The translations under genes and the position numbers were made by a program. Shown here in pieces: positions 11,833 through 22,200 of a stretch of DNA of 64,000 nt. This stretch comes from Gonapodya prolifera JEL478. Lineage: Eukaryota; Monoblepharomycota; Monoblepharidomycetes; Monoblepharidales; Gonapodyaceae. Where the stretch lies: assembly GCA_001574975.1 (NCBI GenBank), contig KQ965784.1:11712-75711 (forward strand). Reading direction: 5' to 3'. The number at the start of each line of letters is the position of its first letter. The stretch's first letter is position 1. The notes beneath the pieces are model-generated. The model made no database searches, was not told the DNA's origin, and saw only the letters and a list, made by a program, of their open reading frames with translations.

Positions 11833-13419
11833 TCACAACTTCCACCATCCCGCCTTCTTCCCCTCTGCAGCGGCACCATCGCCCATATCCAAGTCCACAT
11901 TACTCCCTCGCCGCCGCATCCTCTCCCACTCCTTTTGGGCCCTCTCCCAGTCCCTGTGCACCAGGAGGGCGACCTGCCTGGCGACGCACACGAGGCGCCT
12001 GTGTCGGTCGAACGCGCACGTTTCAATGAGGCACCGGCCGGTGGGCGTGCATGACTCGAGGGTAGAGCGGAGGAGGAGGTGTGGGCCTGGCAGTCGGCAA
12101 TCGGTGGCAAGACGACGATTGCTGGTGAGACCAACTCGATTTCAAACGACCACAAAGGTGCTCCAGAGCTCACCGTTATCCTCAGGTACTGCTCTCACCC
12201 AGTGAATCGACAAGCTCAGCGTGGTCCACCCGGGCGATCCCTGCGATGGTACGTTGGGATTGGGACCGCGCCACGACTGCAGCGCGAGAGGTGGGAAGTT
12301 GTCCGCCCACAGGGCGCACGAGAGGGCATCATGCGGTCGGAGGTTTCTGCCGAGTGGGGCCGGTAGAGTGACGAGATTGGTGTAGAGATGAGACGCAGGG
12401 CCCCACTTACGTCATGTTGGCCCAGCCCCACGTTTCGTGCGTAGAGCCGTCGTCTGAGGGTAGTACACCGGCAGCATCGCTTTTTTCGCGGTTGTCGCGC
12501 CATTTTAGAAAAGATTCGCGGTGGATGGGCGAAATGGAGCGGTGTCTGGATCGTGGACGTACCGGATGATGTGTTGGATCAAACGTGGACGAGGGGAACC
12601 GGCGCGTCGCACGAAGCCACTCACAGGTTATTAAACATCATCGGTCTCTTCACCGTGGCAAAGAAATTGCCTGCTCCTGACCCCCTTTCCCTGCCCATGA
12701 GTTCCGCCTGGTTGTACGCAGGGCAGTCCTCCGGTTCCGGAACGACCTCCTTCCCCGGCGCCGCCCGGAAGTTTGGAGTGCCCAGGTCGGGAAACGGGGT
12801 TTGTTCGGCGAGGTCGACGTTTGGCGCCGCAAGGACCCCTGACGTGGCGATGAGAAGCTTCTCGTTTTGCGAGACCGTTCCCCGGAGGTAGGCAAAGCGC
12901 TTGCCGGAGCGGAGGATCTCCATCACAAAGATGGAGGGAATGCCAATTTTGACGGAATCAAGGTAGTCGGTCGAGATTTGGACCTATGTGCAGGGCAGCG
13001 GACGTTGTGTGCCGACGAGCCAATTCGCGGTGATGAATCCGGCGGCGACCCTAAAGGAACAAGGCAACTAAGCTTACCGGGTGCGGATACTTTCCACCCG
13101 TCGCCTGAATCAGGGCCTTAGTGATATCTGTGTGTAGACCGGACCGTCGGAATCAATCGCACATGACTCGTGAACAACAGACGCTCCCGTCCCCTCCCCG
13201 AACTTCCCCACTCGTGCGCTCTTTTCTCAACGTACAGGATTTGATGTATCCGCCCTGCGCATTGCCGTCCCACCTGTCCCACGACGGGACGAACTCTCCC
13301 TTGAACTTTCCCGGACCAATCTCGACCAGCGTCGTGGCCCAGTCAAGCGACGCCATCTGCGCGGCGGTCGGTGCGGAGGGTGCGGCAGATGCAGAGGCGT
13401 GCAGATGGGGCGTTGCCAT
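11833..13419 (-). CDS. Thioesterase-superfamily protein (acyl-CoA thioesterase-like, double hotdog)
   Basis: Six exons (13419-13236, 13127-13078, 12983-12625, 12545-12411, 12346-12174, 12086-11833) join in frame to 384 residues. The N-terminal hotdog shows ASLDWATTLVEIGPGKFKGE, then GNAQGGYI, matching the NGGY turn of TesB-like and thioesterase-like proteins, then GGKYPHPVQISTDYLDSVKIG. The second hotdog has RPHDALSCALWADNFPP and WTTLSLSIHWVRAVP, ending in DRHRRLVCVARQVALLVHRDWE, the usual final strand. Such proteins hydrolyse fatty-acyl-CoA or related thioesters. I cannot name a substrate, and there is no clear mitochondrial presequence or peroxisomal SKL tail. An alternative in-frame ATG lies at 13482. 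The downstream neighbour on the same strand is the Zn2Cys6 factor, with 210 bp between them. Confidence 0.75.
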
Positions 13420-14012
13420 GGCGGCGCGGGGGTGATCCAGCGCGCGATCGGAGTGGACGGAACCTTTCCCGGCCGGAATCAACGGTCTTTGCCCTCCCTT
13501 ACAATGGTCTCCCTATTTTATTTTATTGCCTGTTCCCTCTTCTAATATGCCTGTGCAAAAAATTAAAATGTGATTATATTCCCACGAATGTCCCTTCCCG
13601 TCTCAAATCTGCAGCGCCAACCCCTCCTCCAAGAACCATTTATGCACACGTCTATTAAAATGCCCCAATACACACACACAAACCCAACCCCCAACCCCCC
13701 CCCCCCAAAAAAAAAAAAAACCGCCCCCCTCTGTCACACTCCCGCACTGCGGACGCGCGCACTCCCCAAAAGCTACCGATAAGCGTCCAAGTCTATATAG
13801 TCCCCTTGAGCGGGGAAGGCACGAAGCACAAAAGCACAGACCAAACGAAAAAACAACAGGAAAAAAAGGTCGGGAACAGCACGGATAAGTTGCGGCAAAG
13901 GGGGAGGTGTGGAGGATTGGGAGAAGAGTGTTGTGGAGGGGGAGAGGGTCTTAAGAGCGCGTCGAGCGTGTCCACAATGTCGGCACCCAAAAAGAGTCCA
14001 CAGTGTCCCGCC
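13420..14012. other. Intergenic, low-complexity, with poly-C/poly-A tract
   Basis: This gap between the thioesterase start and the phosphodiesterase stop contains a run of about 13 C followed directly by about 14 A near 13690-13722. AC-rich simple sequence (CACACACAAACCCAACCCC) lies just before it. It probably combines the promoter of the thioesterase gene with the 3' region of the phosphodiesterase gene. No coding frame is convincing. Confidence 0.5.
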
Positions 14013-16706
14013 TTATAAAGCTCCCACAACCTCCACCTGAACTCTCAACCTTGGGACTCTCCCATTGTCCGCGCTGTCCGCACTCCGCACGCTATCACCG
14101 AACTCCTCGTCAATCCTCGCCACTACCCTTCCTTCAACAACTTCTTCCTCCGCAACACCCCCCATCGCCCCCTTCCCAACAATAGGCTTGAACCCCTCCA
14201 CATCGATCCCCGAGTCCGATCGCCGCCGCCCCGTGCGCCCGCTGTGACCGCGCCCGTCTGCGTTGGCCGGGGGTGTCACACCCAGACCTTGTCCCGCTCC
14301 GGCACCAGCCAGAACCGCCGTCGACCCACTCGCCGGCGGTGGGGGAGGAGGCGGGGGCGGGGGCACGGCCGCGCCCCTGACCATCATGGGTGCTGTCGGC
14401 GGTACGGGAACGGGCACTTGCACTTGTACCCTTGTCTCACCCACCCGAACGATCCCACGCGCCCTATGCGTCTCCCATCCCTCGACAACGTCCTGCTCGT
14501 CGGGCAGATCCTGCAACCCGCGCTGTTTCCGGTCGGCCCACCAGGCGAGGTTCGCGTCGAGGCAGCGCTGGAGGATGCGGATGCCCGTGTCGTCGACTTC
14601 CTCCTCCTCCTGGCGCCTATCATGTCCCACAACAACCGCCGGCAGACCCCCAACGCCGGCCACCCGCGCGACAACGCCGACCAACGGCTTGCAAAAAAAG
14701 CTTCCGAACCCGAACTGACAGTCTGCCACAGTCTTCTTCTCCCTGTCGCAATGCGGGGTAGTGATACCTCCCTCCATGTGCCGCTCTTTGTCGCCCTGGT
14801 TCCAGAACTCGGCCTGGACGAGGCCCGCCCACTTTACGGCCAGGGGCAGGGGTTTGGCGGGGTTGGCCACATCGGCGAGCTTGATGGCAAGTTTGGCGAT
14901 CAGAGGCGTGTGCGCCTCGTGCGTCCACCAGTGCCAAGGTGCTGGGACTGGTGCGGTGGGGGCAGGTGTGGGCGCCCCGGAAGGTTGAGTAGAAGTGGGA
15001 GGAGAAGGTGCAGGAGCAGAAGGCGCACGTGCGGAGGGAGCGGCACGGTCAACTTCGGCCATCAACCCTGCATGACGCGCCAAGTCTGTTGCAAGGATGC
15101 AGTCCTCGAAGAGGGCCATAATGGGGTCGAGAGTAGCCGGGGGGATGTGGGCGAGGAACTAGTTGGAAAGGAGTGTGTGACCGATCGATTGGGCTGGTTT
15201 GAAACTCCACGTCCGACAACTGTTCACTTCCAATGACTCCACGAACTCAGTCAATTCAACTCCATTCACCCACTTCAGCAATACCATCCACCTCCACCAT
15301 CCTCAAACTCCACCCGACGACCAAACAAATCACCTCCCCGGAACCCCCATCCTCCCGTTGAAACTCACATTACACCCCGCCCTCTCTAACACCTCACCGG
15401 CCTTTCGGGCATGATGCCTCTCCAAGGGACTCTCGAACGGATCCCTACTCTTGTCGTCATCAGATCGTGGCGGGCGCGGGACGCGCGGGTCGGATGCACG
15501 CAGGATGTACGAGGCAGTGCACCCGGGGTGGTCAAAGTCGTGGCAGATTGCGGCGAGGAGAAGGGCGAGGAGGACGGAGGGTGTGAAAGGGGTCGGGGTG
15601 GGGGTGGGGGGAGTTGCAGTGGTGGGGAGGGCGGAGGCGGAAGGAGCGAAAGACAAGGAGGAGGACGAGGACGATGGGAGGAGAGGTAGGGAAGAAGTAG
15701 GTATGTCGGTGTGGTGGATGGGTGTTTCCAAAGTTTCGTATGTGTGACCGGAGATCGGCCCCGTCTGCCCCGATAAGGCACCAGCCACCTGCGCGCGCAT
15801 AGCGCCAGTTGTGGAAAGCGATGCGACTCCGATGGTGTGACGCAGGGTGGACGGGAGTGCGAGAGGAAGCCAGGAGCAGCACGATGGCGCGGGGGATGGC
15901 GATCGGGCAGGTGAGGGTGTGGCGATGAGGAGGTTGTGTGCGAGCGGCAATAGGTTAGGCGTGGGCGACGCGAGAGGGGTGGAAGACGTGTGGGTGTGGG
16001 TGGAGTGGGTTGAGTGGGTGGAATGGGAGGGTGATGGTGAGCGAGTGAGCCCCGGGTGCGGGTTGGCCGATGCGGGTAAAACGGTGTGCTGTTGAGTAGA
16101 AAGATGTGCGGCGTAGGCAGCCTGGGCGGATGCGACGATGTAGTCGACGCTGTGCAGCACATCGGCTGCGTGGATGTGGTTGTGGTATGGGTTGTCGCCG
16201 TACCCGTGCTCGATAATCTCGAGGAATCGCACAAGTTTGGGCACGTCGATGTCGAAATGCTGCAGCAGGCGGCGCTTGAGCAGGACGTGGAGGGAGAGTG
16301 CAGCGAGGGGGTTGTTGTCCGAGAATTCTGCCAGCGCGAACACGTCGAACATCCACGAGTGCGACGTCGAGTGCAGGAAGCGTGCGAGGTGCGGGATGCG
16401 GTGGCGCGAGAGTGTGGAGATGTGTGCCAGCGCGGACTCGAGTGCCCGCGTGTTGTCCTGAGAGTCGCTTTCCGCCTGCACCCCGCTGCCATCGGCACTC
16501 CGCCTGCCCGCATTCACTGCACTCTTCTCCGCACCGCGTACAGCTCGCCCATCTGCCGTCCTCTCCGCCCCCGTGCGTCTCCCCGTCCCATCCCCCCTCT
16601 CCCTCGCTTTCCCATCCCGTCCGCTCCCACTCCGCTCGCCGTCATCGCCGCCGTTCTTTCCCTCCCATCGCAACCCGCGCTGCTGCTGCTGCTCCGATCC
16701 ACGCAT
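14013..16706 (-). CDS. 3',5'-cyclic-nucleotide phosphodiesterase (PDEase_I catalytic domain)
   Basis: Two exons (16706-15369 and 15158-14013) with a clean GTGAGT donor and CTAG acceptor give 827 residues. Catalytic landmarks appear in order: HSWMFDVFALAEFSDNNPL; the metal-binding YHNHIHAADVLHS (H-N-x2-H-A); ICHDFDHPG (H-D-x2-H-P-G); SPLERHHA; ILATDLARH; and LADVANPAKPLPLAVKWA with the second metal-ligand Asp. Together these are diagnostic of class I phosphodiesterases, which hydrolyse cAMP and/or cGMP and end cyclic-nucleotide signalling. Two low-complexity Ser/Thr/Pro-rich insertions break the domain, one between the first two metal motifs. No GAF, PAS or membrane segment is visible; the N-terminus is Arg/Gly-rich and probably disordered. 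Nucleotide specificity cannot be read. The start at 16706 is the first ATG of the open frame; upstream exons are possible. Confidence 0.88.
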
Positions 16707-17860
16707 TCCAGGTTGGCGCAGGTGGTGAATTTCTCTCCTTCGCTCGACCTACAACTCAGGTGCCTGCTGCTGTGCCACAAAGTACCGCCCTTCAGTCCTA
16801 AATGTTGATCAAGCACCACCCTCGCCACGAGTGCACCCTCAGCGGGCCTATCTTTCTTGCACGTGTCACATATTTATTTCCTAAACGACTGGTACTTTAG
16901 TCCTTGTACGTCAAGTGGTGTGGACGTGTGACTATAAGGTGAGTGGGGGAGGAGACCTGCGGGGACCACGCAAAGTCAGGCGACGGGCGCGTGAACACTC
17001 TCGGGTTGTGGTTGTGGAAGGTGATTGGGCGATTTTGTGCAGACTTTGTGATTCTCGCTGTGTGGGACCTCGTGACGTCGAACCCCCCGCCCGCATAATC
17101 ATATTCCCAGTGCTGAGGCGTTATGACGGGCAAAGATGTTCTTACATACTCTTGAGCGCACGTCAGTGATTTCATAATTAATCCAGCTAAATGTCTCATG
17201 TACCGCTTGTGCATGAGAGGTGATTACTGAGCTCGTATTATTCTTCATCTCCTTCGGCACTCTGCCCATCTCAGTCACTCCTTCACCCACTCCACGAGCC
17301 TCCCACCGCGCTCCCACCATTCAACGTTGGCAGTGGCAGCGTCCATCAATTAGCAGGCGCAGTTCCTGGGCCCTATTTCCGCACTCCTCATGTTGCCCAA
17401 CCACTCCCCATCCCCACCACGCACATACGTCTCGCATTTTTTCGTTCGCTCAATCCACCCGACCAGCACATTTCCGCACATATCCCACCACTTCACACCC
17501 AAGTGCAAGCCACCACGTCACTCCCCCAGACGTCCACGTGGCATGTGGCACACTTCGAACCCCGCCCCGTCACACCTGGCCATCCACAGCACCCGCCCGC
17601 CCGCTTTGGGCCATCGCACAGCCTCGTGGGTCGGTTAGGGAATGCGCGGTGTGCTGGATGCGTGCATTTGCAGCTGTTCCAGGACCTCGTGTGCAAGACA
17701 CCCGCCGCTGGGGCTTAAGTTGGTGTCTTTCTTCCCGGTGCGAGTCTTGCCCGGAAGTGTGAGATGTGGGACGTGTTCTTTTCTGTTCGCGCCCATTGGA
17801 ATTTTGCCCGCCCACCACCTCATTCCCCAACGCCTTCATCAGGAAATCAGCGAAGTCCGA
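16707..17860. other. Intergenic region upstream of the phosphodiesterase; no supported gene
   Basis: Several overlapping frames exist (for example 17220-17762 plus and 17570-17839 minus), but their predicted proteins are compositionally biased (Pro/His/Ser or Arg/Gly) and match nothing I know. CpG content is normal here, unlike the following block. The 500 bases next to 16706 probably hold the phosphodiesterase promoter. Confidence 0.4.
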
Positions 17861-18060
17861 TCATCGCCGTAAACCGCGGTCCACCGCCAAAGCGGTGAAC
17901 TGAGAGTAAACCGGTACCTTAATAAGTGAGATCGCGGTTTATCGCAGTTCACTGCTCCCACGGGATTGGTTCACCGGCGTTCACCACACTTCACCACCTC
18001 CACAGGCGAGTTCACCAAAGTTTATCACACTTTTCTCTCTCAAAATAATAAGCTAGTAGA
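17861..18060. repeat. Short interspersed repeat of GGTTTA/GGTTCAC words with internal inverted symmetry
   Basis: The stretch is built from variants of AAACCGCGGT, GCGGTGAACT, GCGGTTTATCGCAGTTCAC and GGTTCACCGGCGTTCACC in both orientations, so it can pair with itself. A related but decayed stretch with CpG changed to TpG (GCAGTGAACCGTGG and GGAGGTTCACC) lies at about 29895-30015. I infer a non-autonomous mobile or structural repeat; no element boundaries are visible. Confidence 0.5.
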
Positions 18061-18984
18061 ATTGTAGTTTTCTGGCTCAAAAGGGTACAGACCACCATTC
18101 GGTCGCTAGTATAAAGGTGTGTATCGATTTCGGAGGAAATCGACGAGCCTCAGCACGAAATGTGCATCCACGTTTTCCATTTATCTCCTCTCAAAAATTT
18201 TCTCTCGAAAAATTTATTAATGTTTTTATTTTTACACTTAAGGAAAGTCCATTCGAACCACGTGACGGATGCATCGCACAATCGACCCTCGCAGCACATC
18301 GATCCTCCAAATTTGCATTTGTGTGCCCTTAAAAAGCCCTCCGTCCTCGCCAGTATCGTCCCGCCGTCAACTTCGTTGTTGAGACATGCGCGGAGTTGCC
18401 CGTTTGGCTGGGTTTGACCATGTGCGAACAGCATCGACCCCAGAAACTTGTGGATATGGGAGCAGCTGGATGGGATAGTCATCTGAAATGAGAAGCTTGA
18501 TTGTATACGAGATTTTGGAGTACCACGTGAGTCCTTACGGCGTATTTTGGGGGTTCGATTAGAACAACGGTGTATTGCGTTTGGAACACACAAATCACAG
18601 GCCGGGGCCAGAAGAACGTTAGAAGCCAGAACGCAAAATCTGACTTTGTCGCAGCTCCTATTCGAATAGGATGTCTCTCCGCAGAGTGCTACAACGTCGA
18701 AGTCATTTGGCCAGTACGATTACTTCAGAGTGACGAAACCTGAAGAGCTGGATACTATGTATGGCTTTGGTGAGTGTCACCACCTTAGTGTTGAGGCACA
18801 CAAATTTTAGAATGACTGGTGTACCAATTGTAAAGGATGTGTCCAGCAGTCAACGGTTGGCATCTTTGCGGCCCCCCTGAATACTTTGAATCTGCGAAGC
18901 TCCTACACTGTGTGGCATATGTTTGTGCTTGTGTGCTCCCCATCCTGAGTGATTCGCCTTTTGTTTGATGTTTCTCTGCATCTT
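18061..18984. other. Non-coding region at the left edge of the repeat block
   Basis: The only frame of note is a 147-codon minus frame at 18150-18593 with no recognised domain, no intron partner and an atypical Cys/Lys/Phe-rich composition. Composition passes here from CpG-normal to CpG-poor. Confidence 0.35.
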
Positions 18985-19200
18985 GGGGTCAATGATATGA
19001 CTGAGTGAGTCAAAACTCACTCACTCACTCACAACTTGCGAGTGCGAGTACGATGTGACAGTTGTGTGAGCCAGCCGAGTTGCAAGTTGCATATGTAGCT
19101 GAGTGAGCGAGTTGCGAGTTATGTATTTTATGAGTGAGCGAGTAACAAGGTTTCCAATATATAACTCATGAGTTAACTTGCTCAACTCGCTCGGAACCAA
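18985..19200. repeat. GAGTGAGT / AACTTGC-rich array, relative of the hAT-flanking array
   Basis: The segment opens CAATGATATGACTGAGTGAGT and then alternates CACTCACTCACTCAC, TTGCGAGT, GTTGCAAGTTGC, GAGTGAGCGAG and AACTTGCTCAACTCGCTC. The array at 30918-31090 opens almost identically (CAGTGATATGAGTGAGTGAG) and uses the same words, and it directly abuts the 3' end of a hAT transposase. This copy is therefore probably the end, or a short deleted derivative, of a related hAT element. Shared opening and word content are seen; element identity is inferred. Confidence 0.6.
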
Positions 19201-22200
19201 AAACTTCCCAAATCAGGAATGAGCACATCCGTCACCGACGTTGAAAGCGAATGGACCGCTGTAGACAGAGGTGCTGCCATCATTGAAAATGTATTATTTG
19301 CACTAGTCACAAGGATGATAGCAGTGGGAGAATGTGCACCCTTATGTATACATTGATTTGGGTGTGCCAAGCAAGAAATGTTTCAAACGCCCACTCCACC
19401 CACATTATCACTTCCAAAAAAATCTGCCAATTTATTTCCATGAAAAGATCAAATGATGTATGAAGAATTTTTTGCAATTGGATTTCCTATTTTGCAGTAG
19501 CTCCTGAGTAAATGGGAAGCAACCATGTTGGCCCTCTATTTATGTTTTACCTTTGTAATGTCAAGTTCTCCTGCTCTAGTGACCAAGCTGATTCAAAAAG
19601 GAGGGGAAAAGGGAAGCCTTACCTTATTGACTGAAGTGTGACCTTGATGTGCTTACTGCAATATTGCAGTACTAAATTCTGACCCTGCGATCATGACGTT
19701 TGATTTGAGTACTGAAAGCTGATCTTTGGGAGCTAAAGTTTGACCTCAAGATACCAAAAGCTGACCTTTGTGTACAGAGTACTGACCTCAACTCACTGAA
19801 GGCTAATATTGGTCCATCTTCCATAAGGGGGTATGAGAGAAGTCAAAAAAGTGACATGAGTAATGTGAGACAAAAGAAATTATTATCTCCAGAAGCAGCA
19901 AGTTATGTGTTATGAAGAGCACCAATGACTGTAATTATGAGCTGTAATGAAGCACAAGGTATTCTACCATAAAAAAACAGAGGGGTTCAATAGCCATCTT
20001 GCCACTGTACCAAACTCAATTGGTTATGATCTTTGTACTTTTCTGTGCTTTTGCAATTGTTTAACGTTCCATCATGTGGAAAAGCCCCTATCCAGTTCTC
20101 TCTCGTGACTTTTGACTTCCATTGCCATAGACAGCACAATTTATGTGTCCTCCTTCACTGTGCTCAGATCATGCTTCAGAGAGCTTGGGTTAGTGGGAAA
20201 GTGTTTTGGGCCACAGAGGAGATCCACATGCCTTGGTTGTGCGATCCCCACTAGACTTGATTGCAAAGCTGCACAGGAACTGTGGTCTGGCTCAAGGGGA
20301 CCCTTTGTCCCTCAGAGAAAAACTTCTTCAATGCACAATTGACCTCCAACTTTTTCACATCAATTTTTGGATACAAAGTCAATTTTCCTTGAGTATCAGC
20401 TTCCAAAATGGCCAGGTGTGTGACACCAGGAAGTTTCACCTTCTGCGTATGAGGGTCAAGAAAGACTGAACACGTGTATAAGAAACCAATACAACCTCTC
20501 AAGTCACTCCACACCTCACCTGAACATGGTGCTTGCTGCGGAAATCTAAAAGCCTACGCCAGTCAACCAATCTATCACCTTCTGCTGCACCATTGCTTTG
20601 CCACCACTAAGCCCACATCCCTGGCAAATGGCAAGTTTGCATGTCCAACGTGGCAAGGTGTTTTTAACCTTGATACATTATGATTTCATTTTAATCCTTA
20701 AGTATTTTTGCCATTAAAGTTGCAAAATTAAAAGGAAAAGAAAATGTTTTGAAAAATGCATTCTAACAGGTAAGCTCCAAATCACGGCCCTTCTTTGCTT
20801 TGACTGCAAGACGAAAACACAGAAACAAGCAACCTGCACCCTACAAGTTGTGTGGATTGGAGTGAAACGGGGGAGCCAAGGGGGTTGGGTGGATGTGGGA
20901 CTTGTGCTGTCAGCATGTGGATATTTGCAATACATACCAACTATTCCAGGATTTATATCACCACTAGAAGTTTGCAGATAGTGCAAGCAAGTTGGACCTA
21001 GTCTTTAATATTGATGTTTCATTGTCAGTTTGCCAGGTCAATTGTTCTAAGGTTGTGATGCCTGGTGTTTAGAATCCCATGCAATGCTTCTGCTGTATGC
21101 CTGAGTTTCAAGTAGCACGCTTTATTAGACATTTTATTGGATGTTCCATGCATGTGTGTGCATCCACCTTGGAGACTGCTGCCATTCAGTGCTGATGGTC
21201 AACTAGAGCCAACAGAGAAAAACCAAGCTATCACACCAACACCTCCCAAACTTGATTAACACCCCCAAATGGAGCCCTTTTGTTCCTTTACATGCAATTG
21301 CTTTGGTCCAAAGATTGCTTGATGCAGAACCTAGGAAGCTCTTCTGAACAGCAAGCAAGGCACTCAGGCCTGTTGTAACACAGTACAGCAATCCTTGCAT
21401 CTGTACTCCTGTTCAACTGTCTGTGGTTGCCATCTTTGCATCACCATGTGGCGCCACAGGGTGGGAAGCACATCAATGAGATGAAACATTTGCATTTTAC
21501 AACCTTTCCACCAAACATTATCATTGATGATTTTCACCAAAAATGTAAAAGAAGAGAAGAGAAATGCACCCAATAATTGTTAAATAATGGATGGCTATTT
21601 TGACTCAGCACACCTGATGACACCATCTCTGCAATCAGGACCAACATAAGCATGGTCATAATTTGGAAATTTTTGGCTTAAAAAATATGGTATAGGTGTA
21701 AAGAAAAGAACATGTCCATCAGCATGGAAAATTTTGTAATTCATGCTCTGACAGTCTTTTAACCCTTTCACAATCAAGTGCCACTGTAGTGACACTCTCT
21801 AACAAGCTTTTGTACAAAATCACCAAGCAACGTATAAAAGTGGGGGAAAAGTCCCCAGCACACAAATACATTTTACATGGGAAAACCTAAAATGCGCCAT
21901 CCCTGACAATTGTTGGGCTTTGAGGTGAACACTGTTGAGATGATTTGAGCCACTTCCGGCCACGATACCAACAACAGGCACTGAATCAGTCTACTTTCAC
22001 TGCTGCAATGTTCAGGGACAGCACATCAACAATGGAAGCAGTCAGGGTTGTTGTGGATTGTGGAGGAATGGACTTAGCCTGAGTTTTGAGCCACAAGCCC
22101 CAGTTCCTCCATCTGAAGTGGCATGACTCAAGATTTCATTTAAATCTCCAGTTTGTGACCTATACATGAAAAAACATGAGGCACAACCCAGTTTGGTAAC

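Noticed and set aside
11261-12205. 314-codon plus-strand frame
   Set aside because: It is antisense to the zinc cluster of the Zn2Cys6 gene and to the last thioesterase exons, both well supported.
14244-15236. 330-codon plus-strand frame
   Set aside because: It lies opposite phosphodiesterase exon 2, which carries conserved catalytic motifs. The plus frame is compositionally biased and has no domain.
15386-16513. 375-codon minus frame overlapping the phosphodiesterase
   Set aside because: It is a shifted frame of the same strand. The catalytic motifs are in the other frame, and this one is His/Thr/Pro-rich noise.
17220-17872. Several overlapping frames on both strands as a small gene
   Set aside because: They overlap one another, are biased toward Pro/His/Ser/Arg and match no known family.
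18150-18593. 147-codon minus frame as a gene
   Set aside because: It has no recognised domain, odd composition and no intron partner, and lies at the edge of the repeat block.
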